64,000 bases of DNA from an uncultured Prevotellaceae bacterium (GTDB lineage: Bacteria; Bacteroidota; Bacteroidia; Bacteroidales; Bacteroidaceae). A program made the translations under genes and the position numbers. The stretch spans positions 49,023-113,022 of the forward strand of contig OMZE01000027.1 in the NCBI GenBank assembly GCA_900315455.1. Direction: 5' to 3'. This document shows positions 28,045-35,199 of this stretch, piece by piece. Each line of letters begins with the position of its first letter. The stretch's first letter is position 1. The notes under the pieces were generated by a model. That model was not told the origin of the DNA. It worked only from the letters and a program-made list of their open reading frames with translations, and did not search any database.

Positions 28045-28730
28045 TGCTGTGAAAGCAACAGTTGCTCTAATGCTGGCACTTCGATGATGCGGCGCGCCAG
28101 CGATACGAGTCCTTCAGAAGTCATGGCGTGTAGTTCTCGCGACACATTCAGCCGGCTCTCGCCGATGTGTGTGGCAAGTTGCTGCATGCCTATGTGAAAC
28201 AGTTTGTGCCCTGCGGGATGACTGCTGTGGTCTACAAAAAAGCGCACAATCTTCTCGCGCCGGTTGCGGGGTATCGTCCGCCAGGGCCTGCGGAGCAAGC
28301 GCTGGTTTTGGGTGGTGAGAATATTGAGAAGGTTGATGCGGAAGACATAGTAGTTGGCAGCAAGGGTGATGACCTCGTTCTTGCTGATATGCATCAGGTC
28401 GACATCGCTGGTGGCCATGTATGAACTGCTGTAGTTCTGACTGAAGCCAAACAACCGCTCGGGCTCTATCACGAAAGGGGCATGCTCGAGTTCCTCGACA
28501 TGGTAACTGCGGTCGTCGGAATAAGTGACAGCCTTCAAACCGCCCTTGATGAGGAAGATAATGCTTTGGCAGGGAGAATAGGCCGACACTATCTGCTCTC
28601 CGGGGGCATGGTGGGTGAAATGGATTTTAGTGTGTCCCACCACATCCATGATAGAAGAATGACCGAGACCCTGAAACAGCGGCAGTCCAAGCAGCGTGTC
28701 GTATATGGTCTTTCTTGTTTCCTTCATCAT
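28041..28730 (-). CDS. Crp/Fnr-family transcription regulator
   Basis: A 229-residue regulator (start MMKETRKTIY at 28730). An N-terminal cyclic-nucleotide-binding fold (APGEQIVSAYSPCQSIIFLIKGGLKAV, about 42-68) is joined by a long helix to a winged helix-turn-helix (MQQLATHIGESRLNVSRELHAMTSEGLV, about 182-209). The cNMP-binding Arg/Glu/Ser residues of Crp are not conserved and no FNR cysteine cluster is visible, so the ligand is unknown. The start overlaps the ApbE stop by four bases (ATGA). The frame can be extended 12 codons to 28766, but that would run deep into apbE. Confidence 0.88.
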   Translation of the reverse strand: MMKETRKTIYDTLLGLPLFQGLGHSSIMDVVGHTKIHFTHHAPGEQIVSAYSPCQSIIFLIKGGLKAVTYSDDRSYHVEELEHAPFVIEPERLFGFSQNYSSSYMATSDVDLMHISKNEVITLAANYYVFRINLLNILTTQNQRLLRRPWRTIPRNRREKIVRFFVDHSSHPAGHKLFHIGMQQLATHIGESRLNVSRELHAMTSEGLVSLARRIIEVPALEQLLLSQH

Positions 28731-29749
28731 TCGCAGATTTTGTCGCGAAGGGTGTCGGAAAACCAAACGGCATTTTTGCCCTCACTGTCGGAATAGATGA
28801 AATAAGCCATCAACTCGGGATGCTGGGCCAACACCTCACGGGCACGGTCCATGCCCATGACCATGAACGAGGTGGCATAGGCATCGGCGGTGGCACAGTC
28901 GCGGGCGAGCACAGTGGCAGAGAGCAGACTGTGCTCCACGGGATAGCCTGTCTGTGGGTTGATAGTATGGGCATAGCGCTTGCCGCCTTTGTAGTAGAAA
29001 TTGCGGTAGTTGCCACTCGTGGCCATTGCTTTGTCGGTGACGTTGAGCACGGTCTGCAACTCCTGTGAGGTCTGCAAGGGGTCTTCACTGGGTTTCGTCA
29101 CGCCGATGCGCCAGGGAAGGCGTCGCTCGTTCACCCCGCAGGTCACTACCTCACCGCCAATCTCTACCATGAAGTTCTGCACATCGTGGCTGCGAAGCAC
29201 TTTGGCTACCACATCGCAGCCATAGCCTTTGGCCACCGCGCTGCAGTCGAGCAACAGCCGGGGGTCGGCCTTATGCAGGCGTCTGTTGTCGTCGAGACGC
29301 ACCTTGGTGTAACCCACAAACTGCAACAGGCTGTCGATGGTGTGCTTGTCGGGTGTTATGCCTTCCTTGAAGCCGAATCCCCAGGCATTGACCAGTGGTG
29401 CCACGGTGATGTCGAAGGCACCTCCGGTGTCTTCTGATACTTTCCGCGCGATGCGGTAGACTTCGGTGAAAAACTTGTCGGCAATGGTGTCTTCATTGTT
29501 GTTCATCTTCGTGATGAGCGAGCGGGGGTTGAAGGGCGACAAAGAATTGTCGACATGCTGCAACGCCTGTTCTATCTCCTTGCCGAGATCACGGTCGTTC
29601 TGATAGGTGATGGTGTATTCGGTGCCGAAAATCAATCCTCTGTTGGTGCGGTAGGGCATATTGCGCTGCTGTATCACAATAAACACCGTGCCGGCTATGA
29701 GCAGCACGAGGAAAGGAATTTGCCAGATGAGACTCTTGCGTCGGTTCAT
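28727..29749 (-). CDS. apbE: FAD:protein FMN transferase (ApbE)
   Basis: Attaches FMN to a threonine of extracytoplasmic flavoproteins such as the Na+-NQR and RNF subunits. The 340-residue chain has an N-terminal signal anchor (LIWQIPFLVLLIAGTVFIVI), the NPRSLITKMN segment, the EIGGEVVTCG motif, and the metal-binding C-terminal block HTINPQTGYPVEHSLLSATVLARDCATADAYAT with its conserved Asp and Thr. Start codon is GTG-free (ATG at 29749) and length is normal. It is translationally coupled to the downstream crp-like gene and follows DUF6048 by 17 bp. Its substrate flavoprotein is not encoded here. Confidence 0.93.
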   Translation of the reverse strand: MNRRKSLIWQIPFLVLLIAGTVFIVIQQRNMPYRTNRGLIFGTEYTITYQNDRDLGKEIEQALQHVDNSLSPFNPRSLITKMNNNEDTIADKFFTEVYRIARKVSEDTGGAFDITVAPLVNAWGFGFKEGITPDKHTIDSLLQFVGYTKVRLDDNRRLHKADPRLLLDCSAVAKGYGCDVVAKVLRSHDVQNFMVEIGGEVVTCGVNERRLPWRIGVTKPSEDPLQTSQELQTVLNVTDKAMATSGNYRNFYYKGGKRYAHTINPQTGYPVEHSLLSATVLARDCATADAYATSFMVMGMDRAREVLAQHPELMAYFIYSDSEGKNAVWFSDTLRDKICE

Positions 29750-29766
29750 GGTAGTAGGGTAGGGAG

Positions 29767-30453
29767 TTAGATATCAAAGATGATGTTGAAGGTGCCACTG
29801 ATGTTCGAACTGTCGGAGACGCCGTAGCCCGGAACATACCACACCTCGCCGAAGTCGACACGTTTGTAGGCGAGGCGCTTGCGGTAGCGGGCCGACCAGC
29901 CCAGGTGGATGGGACCCCACAACTTCGCGTCGACACCCAATACAAGTTCTGCCCAGTGGTATGAGCACTTCACGCCGTCGAAGTGATAGTCTGCCTTACC
30001 GCCGAAATTGGGGTCGGCGACAGTAGAGTTGGAGATGTCGCACTTGAATGAGGTCATGGCGTAGCGCACACCGCCAAAGATACGGTAGATATCGTGCTTG
30101 TTCTTGGAAAGGTTGTAGTCGGCACCGATACGGAAATAGGGCGCACTGGTGTAATATTTGGTATGTGTCACGTCGCCCTCGGCATCTGAACGGCCAAGCC
30201 CCACCTCTATGATGGGGAAGTAGCGGTCGAGAAGGTTGACGCGGAGGGCACCCTCAAACTGCCCGTAGTCGCCCAGTACGTATTGAGCGATGCCGGCAAG
30301 GTCTACGGAGACAGCGAAACCGTTGAACAGTGCTGTGCTGTCCACAGTCTCCTGTTCTACGTCCACGCGGTGCTGTGCTGCTGCCGGCAATGCCGTGCAA
30401 AGGCTAATCGCGAGACTTGAAATAGATGCGAAGATGGCCGCCCGTAGTGTCAT
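29767..30453 (-). CDS. DUF6048 outer-membrane barrel-like protein
   Basis: A 228-residue protein with a signal peptide (cleavage after PAAAQ). The mature chain is rich in alternating aromatic beta strands (YAMTSFKCDI, HWAELVLGVDAKLWGPIHLGWSARYRKRLAYK) ending in FNIIFDI with a C-terminal hydrophobic residue, as for outer-membrane barrels. It matches the DUF6048 family of Bacteroidetes as I know it. The only ATG places its first 50 bases inside the end of the preceding DUF6452 gene. The usual pairing of these two families supports the assignment. Function unknown. Confidence 0.8.
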   Translation of the reverse strand: MTLRAAIFASISSLAISLCTALPAAAQHRVDVEQETVDSTALFNGFAVSVDLAGIAQYVLGDYGQFEGALRVNLLDRYFPIIEVGLGRSDAEGDVTHTKYYTSAPYFRIGADYNLSKNKHDIYRIFGGVRYAMTSFKCDISNSTVADPNFGGKADYHFDGVKCSYHWAELVLGVDAKLWGPIHLGWSARYRKRLAYKRVDFGEVWYVPGYGVSDSSNISGTFNIIFDI

Positions 30454-30886
30454 AGGTCACTTTGGAATTGGTAATGATGATGGAATCGATGGCATGAGAG
30501 GTCCACTCCGCCCCGGTGAGCGTGTGGAAATAGGAGGGGGTGCAGTCGATAGACTCGAAGTGAGCCTGGTCGGTCTTGCTGATGCGCACGGTGTCGGTGC
30601 GAGTCACCGACTGGTCGTCGGTAAGGGTGAAATACAGTACATCCACAGGTTGGGTGTAACTCATGGGGATGATGAAGTCGGTGGCGTAGATCAATTTGTT
30701 GAGCAACAAGGTGTCGGGCTTCCCTTCACGGTGGGCAATGACGCTCAGCGTGTCGTCGAGTATGCTCACCGGCCCCGCCAGCACATATTTGCTGTGGACA
30801 GTGCTGTTGAGTTGACAGTCAATCGACGAACATCCCCCGAGAACAATGATTTGGAGGAAGAGCAAAAGCGGTGCTATTCTCCGCAT
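30404..30886 (-). CDS. DUF6452 lipoprotein
   Basis: A 160-residue lipoprotein (lipobox LGGC, Cys19) with a CSSIDC start typical of DUF6452. The chain then runs into a beta-sandwich-like segment, SILDDTLSVIAHREGKPDTLLLNK and a closing DSIIITNSKVTYDTTGGHLRIYF. It lies between a GT2 gene, which it overlaps by 13 bases, and DUF6048. This gene order is common in Bacteroidales and implies a linked envelope function. No catalytic site is seen. Confidence 0.8.
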   Translation of the reverse strand: MRRIAPLLLFLQIIVLGGCSSIDCQLNSTVHSKYVLAGPVSILDDTLSVIAHREGKPDTLLLNKLIYATDFIIPMSYTQPVDVLYFTLTDDQSVTRTDTVRISKTDQAHFESIDCTPSYFHTLTGAEWTSHAIDSIIITNSKVTYDTTGGHLRIYFKSRD

Positions 30887-31836
30887 CTTATTTCCTCCTC
30901 TATCTGATAATCGTTGCGGGTGCTCGACGAACGGCTGATGAGGTCGCCTACGAAACCGGCGAGGAACAACTGGGTGCCGATAATCATCATCGTCAGCGAG
31001 ATGTAGAAATAGGGCGAGTCGGTGACCAGGCGCTGGGGCACACCATTGGCAAGGGCTATCAGTTTACCGGCACCAATGACAATGGCTGCCAGCAGACCGA
31101 TGAAAAACATGATAGTGCCGAGGAATCCGAAGACATGCATCGGCTTGCGTCCGAAACTGTTGAGAAACCACAGTGTGATGAGGTCGAGGTAACCGTTGAC
31201 GAAGCGGTTGAGGCCAAACTTCGACTTGCCATACTTGCGTGCCTGGTGGTGCACCACCTTCTCACCGATCTTGTCAAAACCGGCATTCTTGGCAAGATAG
31301 GGGATGAAACGGTGCATCTCGCCATACACCTCAATGTTCTTCACCACGTCGCGGCGATAGGCCTTCAGACCGCAGTTGAAGTCGTGGAGGTTCTTGATGC
31401 CGCTGACACGGCGCACTGTGGCATTGAACAACTTGGTGGGGATAGTCTTCGACAGGGGGTCGTAGCGCTTCTGCTTGTAGCCGGAAACCAGGTCGTAGCC
31501 TTCATGCTTCACCATGCGGTAGAGTTCGGGTATCTCGTCGGGAGAGTCCTGTAGGTCGGCGTCCATCGTGATGACCACGTCGCCCTGCGACTCCTTGAAA
31601 CCACAATAGAGTGCCGGACTCTTGCCGTAGTTGCGGCGGAACTTGATGCCCTTGACGTGGTCTGACGCCTCCGACAGTTCTTCTATCACTTGCCATGACT
31701 TGTCGGTAGAGCCATCGTTGATGAAGATGACTTCAAAACTGAAATTGTTGGCTATCATCACACGCTCTATCCAAGAGTAGAGTTCGGGCAGCGACTCTTC
31801 CTCATTGTAGAGCGGAATTACAACGGATATATCCAT
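30874..31836 (-). CDS. Family 2 glycosyltransferase, GtrB/DPM1-like
   Basis: A 320-residue enzyme of the inner membrane. The GT-A domain begins MDISVVIPLYNEEESL, has the acceptor-side DGSTDKSW and the metal-binding DADLQD (D92, D94), and KSKFGLNRFVNGYLDL near residue 205. Two membrane spans (about 230-252 and 268-290) follow. This layout belongs to polyprenyl-phosphate glycosyltransferases that load a sugar onto undecaprenyl phosphate for periplasmic modification. It lies 67 bp downstream of a DUF4199 gene and overlaps DUF6452. Sugar specificity cannot be told. Confidence 0.9.
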   Translation of the reverse strand: MDISVVIPLYNEEESLPELYSWIERVMIANNFSFEVIFINDGSTDKSWQVIEELSEASDHVKGIKFRRNYGKSPALYCGFKESQGDVVITMDADLQDSPDEIPELYRMVKHEGYDLVSGYKQKRYDPLSKTIPTKLFNATVRRVSGIKNLHDFNCGLKAYRRDVVKNIEVYGEMHRFIPYLAKNAGFDKIGEKVVHHQARKYGKSKFGLNRFVNGYLDLITLWFLNSFGRKPMHVFGFLGTIMFFIGLLAAIVIGAGKLIALANGVPQRLVTDSPYFYISLTMMIIGTQLFLAGFVGDLISRSSSTRNDYQIEEEIRCGE

Positions 31837-31903
31837 GGATGGGTTTATTTTTTATCTTTGAAATATCTATTCGTTAGTATAATTAGTATAATGGGCAGGA
31901 TGC

Positions 31904-32455
31904 TCATTGGCGCGGACGGTAATGGCGGCGCGTACTGGCATAGAGGGCGGTGGTGAGACTGATGATGAAACCGGCTATCACATTCGACCACATCATCTCA
32001 AGGGCAATGTCTATCGGACGGAGTTCGCGGAGAGCACTGACCAGTTCTTCCACCGTCTTCTTCGTATAGCCCATCGCCTCCATGCTCTTCTGAAACTCAC
32101 TGTCGCTGAGCATGCCGATATAGCGGTTCATCACGAAGCCATTGTCGAGGTAGGCAAAATAGGCCCATTGGGTGATGGCCAGTATCAGTGCGGCATAAAA
32201 CACGGTGAGGAAACCATGGGCATAGGCGTGGCGGTAGGAAATCACGCCTTCAAGCGACGTGTCGGCATAGCGACGGGTAAACATCCCCACCATAAACGGG
32301 GTGAACACCATCGTTGCCATCCAGAATATACCGCAGATGGCATAGTGGAAATTGCCGATGAACAGCGCAAAACTGAACACCCAGAACAACCCGAGTTTCA
32401 AGCCGTCGGCCCGTGCTTGGTTGCGCATCATCCCATATTTCTCTGAAAAGGTCAT
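31904..32455 (-). CDS. DUF4199 membrane protein
   Basis: A 183-residue integral membrane protein with four predicted spans (about 20-38, 42-58, 79-102 and 155-175) and no signal peptide. The sequence pattern, with a long loop between spans 3 and 4 that contains YTKKTVEELVSALRE, matches DUF4199, a family restricted to Bacteroidetes. It often lies upstream of a GT2 gene, as here, so a joint role in lipid-linked sugar handling is possible but unproven. The -7 box TAATTTTG lies at 32490-32497 (minus strand). Confidence 0.85.
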   Translation of the reverse strand: MTFSEKYGMMRNQARADGLKLGLFWVFSFALFIGNFHYAICGIFWMATMVFTPFMVGMFTRRYADTSLEGVISYRHAYAHGFLTVFYAALILAITQWAYFAYLDNGFVMNRYIGMLSDSEFQKSMEAMGYTKKTVEELVSALRELRPIDIALEMMWSNVIAGFIISLTTALYASTRRHYRPRQ

Positions 32456-32489
32456 TTCTTCAAGTTTGCAAATTACACCTTTTAGCCTG

Positions 32490-32497
32490 CAAAATTA
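32490..32497 (-). promoter_or_regulatory. -7 box for the DUF4199-GT2-DUF6452-DUF6048-apbE-crp run
   Basis: CAAAATTA reads TAATTTTG on the minus strand, 35 bases before the start at 32455. No strong box is seen before the later genes of the run. Confidence 0.6.
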
Positions 32498-32591
32498 CAA
32501 AAAACGGACAATATTACCAAAAAACAAGCGCAGAAACACAAATGTATCCCCAAAATAGAAACCGAATCGCGTATCTGTTCAATGAATGGGG

Positions 32592-32620
32592 GTTCGGGCG
32601 GATTTGCAATCCGCCCGAAC
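32592..32620. repeat. Perfect 13-bp hairpin, REP-like element
   Basis: GTTCGGGCGGATT (32592-32604) is perfectly complementary to AATCCGCCCGAAC (32608-32620) around TGC. A second small hairpin, CGGTC-GC-GACCG type, lies near 32674-32686. Neither is followed by a T-tract. The interval 32499-32899 contains no gene. Confidence 0.6.
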
Positions 32621-32899
32621 TGAGTATAAGCATTTTCAATGCGCTTTTAGGATTAAAAATGGCTTTGACTTCGGTCGCCGACCGTTGATTCTTGATATTT
32701 ACTGCGTCGTGATTGCAAAACTGCGATAAAGAGAGTGCAGTAAAAATTAATTTGAACACTGACGAGTGCGAGCAGTATATCTAAATCCCGTCGAACATTA
32801 CTTCGTTTATCGATTCGCTGAATTGTTACCTAAATTGCCTAAAGTTGTTAAAAAATGCAAAATTCACGAAGACATATGTGCCCTTCTCCCTTTTTTTAT

Positions 32900-32907
32900 T
32901 ACCTTTG
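32900..32907 (+). promoter_or_regulatory. -7 box TACCTTTG for the SRP RNA and tRNA-Thr
   Basis: TACCTTTG ends 13 bases before the first base of the SRP RNA stem, the distance expected for direct transcription from its mature 5' end. Confidence 0.7.
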
Positions 32908-32919
32908 CAGCCGCAAAAC

Positions 32920-33015
32920 GGGCAAGTCTTGTACGGCCAGCTCCCTTCAAATCCTCCAGGACGGGAACGTAGCAAAGGTAGAAGGTTGTAGCGGCGCGAT
33001 GCAAGTAGCTTGCCC
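32920..33015 (+). ncRNA. ffs: Signal recognition particle RNA (small bacterial type)
   Basis: About 96 nt. GGGCAAG at the 5' end (32920-32926) pairs with CTTGCCC at the 3' end (33009-33015). At the tip, ACG-GGAA-CGT (32961-32970) forms a GNRA-type tetraloop, and CAGG (32957-32960) faces AGCA (32971-32974). These are the parts of domain IV that bind Ffh. This is the RNA of the co-translational targeting particle. A -7 box sits just upstream and a tRNA gene starts four bases after the 3' end. Exact ends are set by pairing only. Confidence 0.85.
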
Positions 33016-33019
33016 ACCC

Positions 33020-33093
33020 GCCTCTTTAGCTCAGTTGGCCAGAGCACGTGATTTGTAATCTCGGGGTCGTTGGTTCGAATCCGACAAGAGGCT
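33020..33093 (+). tRNA. tRNA-Thr (UGU)
   Basis: A cloverleaf folds from GCCTCTT (33020-33026) to AAGAGGC (33086-33092). The D-stem is GCTC/GAGC, the anticodon loop is TTTGTAA (anticodon TGT, reads ACA threonine codons) and the T-arm is GTTGG-TTCGAAT-CCGAC. The anticodon stem has one T-T mismatch. CCA is encoded (33094-33096). It sits four bases after the SRP RNA, so one precursor carrying both is likely. Confidence 0.95.
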
Positions 33094-33095
33094 CC

Positions 33096-33128
33096 AAAAG
33101 CGCGGTTTTTATCCGCGCTTTTCTTTTT
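33096..33128 (+). terminator. Intrinsic terminator after tRNA-Thr
   Basis: AAAAGCGCGG pairs with CCGCGCTTTT around TTTTTAT and is followed by CTTTTT. Its first base is the last A of the encoded CCA. Confidence 0.85.
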
Positions 33129-33161
33129 AATCCGTCTCTCTGTTTCTGCGATAACCGCGTG

Positions 33162-33204
33162 TTTTACATAATTTAACTGACGTTACTTCCGCTATTATGT
33201 AAAA
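33162..33204. promoter_or_regulatory. 11-bp inverted repeat next to a promoter (candidate operator)
   Basis: TTTTACATAAT (33162-33172) is the exact inverse of ATTATGTAAAA (33194-33204). The arm centres are 32 bp apart, about three helical turns, and the right arm ends seven bases before the -7 box TAATTTTG (33211-33218). It is positioned to bind a dimeric regulator of the downstream lipoprotein gene. Confidence 0.5.
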
Positions 33205-33210
33205 ATCCCT

Positions 33211-33218
33211 TAATTTTG
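33211..33218 (+). promoter_or_regulatory. -7 box TAATTTTG with a structured 5' leader
   Basis: The box lies 98 bases before the ATG at 33316. The leader contains CCCTG-CAT-CAGGG (33242-33254) inside a wider ATAGCC (33231-33236)/GGCTAT pairing around 33273-33278. No known riboswitch was recognised. Confidence 0.55.
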
Positions 33219-33315
33219 CACCTTATAACAATAGCCTACGTCCCTGCATCAGGGGAGGAAAGGTTTGGCTGGGCTATCCGCAAGTATGTATTTTGAATAT
33301 TAATTTCATCAACCT

Positions 33316-35136
33316 ATGAATATCAAAACTATGTTTAGGGCGACCGCGCTTTCTGTAGCGGCTCTCTCGATGACCATGTTGGCAGGATGTATTGACTCCG
33401 ACTACGACCTTGGCGATATCGACAAGACGATAGGCGTGGGAGGCGAAAACCTGCGTCTGCCTGGTGACAACAATACGCAGGACTTGTGTCTGAACGATGT
33501 GCTCGACCTCGGTAGTAACAACTTCCTCAAAGTGGCAGAAGACGGTGACTATTATATTGATGTAATGGACGACGATGCTTTTACCGCACACATGTGGGTT
33601 AAAGCCTTTACCGTTCCCAACCGCACGTATACGGGAACCTACAAAATCAATCTAGGTGATTTTGCCCCGGCTCCCAAGATGAGAAAGGCGAAAGGTGCCG
33701 ACGACGACATCGAGTTCAACGCCCCCATGGTAGACCTCGATTTCGACTATTCCTACAAAGTCGACGAGATTACAGCACTCGATTACGTGGGTGTGAATAA
33801 TGGTCAACTCCGTATCAAACTGGTCTTCTCCCGTGACTTGAAGAAATCGCTCTCGATGATAAAGGAGATGAAGTTCAGTTATCCTCAGTGCATCGTATGC
33901 GGAAAAGCGGAATACAAGGGCGACTCTATCAGTCTGAACTCTGCCAACCAATTGGTGCTCTACAATGTGCCCACTTCAGACGACGTGGAGTTTGTGCAGA
34001 CCATTAAGGGCATCGACCTTTCGAAGACCGCTGCCGACGGCAGTTACATGAAATATACAAAAGGTACGGGATTCTCTTTCCACGGCGCACTCAACATCGG
34101 TGTCATCGTGAAGGAGTCGGCTGTAGACTTCGACGAGGTGGCCAAGTCGAGCGACCTCTCTGTCAGTGGTACTGCCGTGCTCAGTGGTATGAAAGTAACC
34201 ACGGCAACAGGAAAATTCACCCCGCAGCGTGAGTTTGGCAAAGTGGGTGGTGTGGCATTGCGCAACGTTCCGTCGTTCCTCACCGAAGACGGCTGCAACC
34301 TCGACCTCTACGACCCACAACTCAATGTAAACATCGACAGCAACGTGCCTTTCGCCAACAAGATGACGGGCGCCATCGTGTCGAAAGACAAGAACGGCAA
34401 GGTTATCACTCGCATCGATGTGCCTGAGTTCAGTTACAAGGCGCTTGGCAAGAGCGTTATCAGTGTGAGACGCCGCCATGCCACCGCAGGAGGCGACACT
34501 ACCGTGGTCGTTGTGCCCAACCTCTGCGATGTCATCAGAGACCTGCCCGATAGCATCGCCCTCATCGACCTCGTGGGAAGGGGCGACGACTCGCAGACGG
34601 CTACCATAGAACTGGGTACAAACTACAGGGGCACCATGCGACTGTCGGTGGCTTCGGGTATCTCGCTCGGCAGCGAGGCGGTTGTCATCTACAAAAAGGA
34701 ATATACCGGATGGAACGACCAGGTGAAGGACGTCTCCTTCGTCGAGTCCAAAGACAGCACTTATCGCTTCGGCTACATCAAGGCTACCTGCGACATCGAG
34801 AACAAGATACCGGCATACCTCACCCTCCGTGCCATTCCTGTCGACATGCAGGGCAGGGAAATCAGCAGCGACCGTATAGAGGTGCTGGTAGAGAAGGTCA
34901 TTGCCGCTTCTAAAGACGGGAAGACACCTGTCACCACCAAGCAGACCATCACCATCGTGCCAAAGGATTCCGAGGCAATGAAAAACTTCGACGGGGTGCG
35001 TTTCACCGTCACCTTGAGGGCTAAGAACGGCTCCACTTCGGTGGCTGGCGTGCGCCTCAATGCCTACAAGCAGACCATCAACCTGTCGAACCTCAAGGTG
35101 ACCAAGCACGGGAAGATAGCCGTAGACTTGAATTAG
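33316..35136 (+). CDS. Large lipoprotein, partner of a DUF5723 barrel
   Basis: A 606-residue lipoprotein (lipobox LAGC, Cys24) followed by DSDYDLGDIDKTIGVGGENLRLP, a stretch I have seen at the start of Bacteroidetes lipoproteins of this type. The chain is beta-rich with several Ig-like or adhesin-like repeats, e.g. VSGTAVLSGMKVTTATGKFTP and ATIELGTNYRGTMRLSVASG. No enzyme motif is seen. The next gene, 63 bp downstream, encodes a DUF5723 outer-membrane barrel; lipoprotein plus barrel suggests a surface complex. It has its own promoter with an inverted repeat and a folded leader. Confidence 0.7.
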   Translation: MNIKTMFRATALSVAALSMTMLAGCIDSDYDLGDIDKTIGVGGENLRLPGDNNTQDLCLNDVLDLGSNNFLKVAEDGDYYIDVMDDDAFTAHMWVKAFTVPNRTYTGTYKINLGDFAPAPKMRKAKGADDDIEFNAPMVDLDFDYSYKVDEITALDYVGVNNGQLRIKLVFSRDLKKSLSMIKEMKFSYPQCIVCGKAEYKGDSISLNSANQLVLYNVPTSDDVEFVQTIKGIDLSKTAADGSYMKYTKGTGFSFHGALNIGVIVKESAVDFDEVAKSSDLSVSGTAVLSGMKVTTATGKFTPQREFGKVGGVALRNVPSFLTEDGCNLDLYDPQLNVNIDSNVPFANKMTGAIVSKDKNGKVITRIDVPEFSYKALGKSVISVRRRHATAGGDTTVVVVPNLCDVIRDLPDSIALIDLVGRGDDSQTATIELGTNYRGTMRLSVASGISLGSEAVVIYKKEYTGWNDQVKDVSFVESKDSTYRFGYIKATCDIENKIPAYLTLRAIPVDMQGREISSDRIEVLVEKVIAASKDGKTPVTTKQTITIVPKDSEAMKNFDGVRFTVTLRAKNGSTSVAGVRLNAYKQTINLSNLKVTKHGKIAVDLN

Positions 35137-35199
35137 GCTTCATCCTGACTCCAACTAGTTTTTCATCACCTAACTAAGGAACCATACAAAACATAGAAC

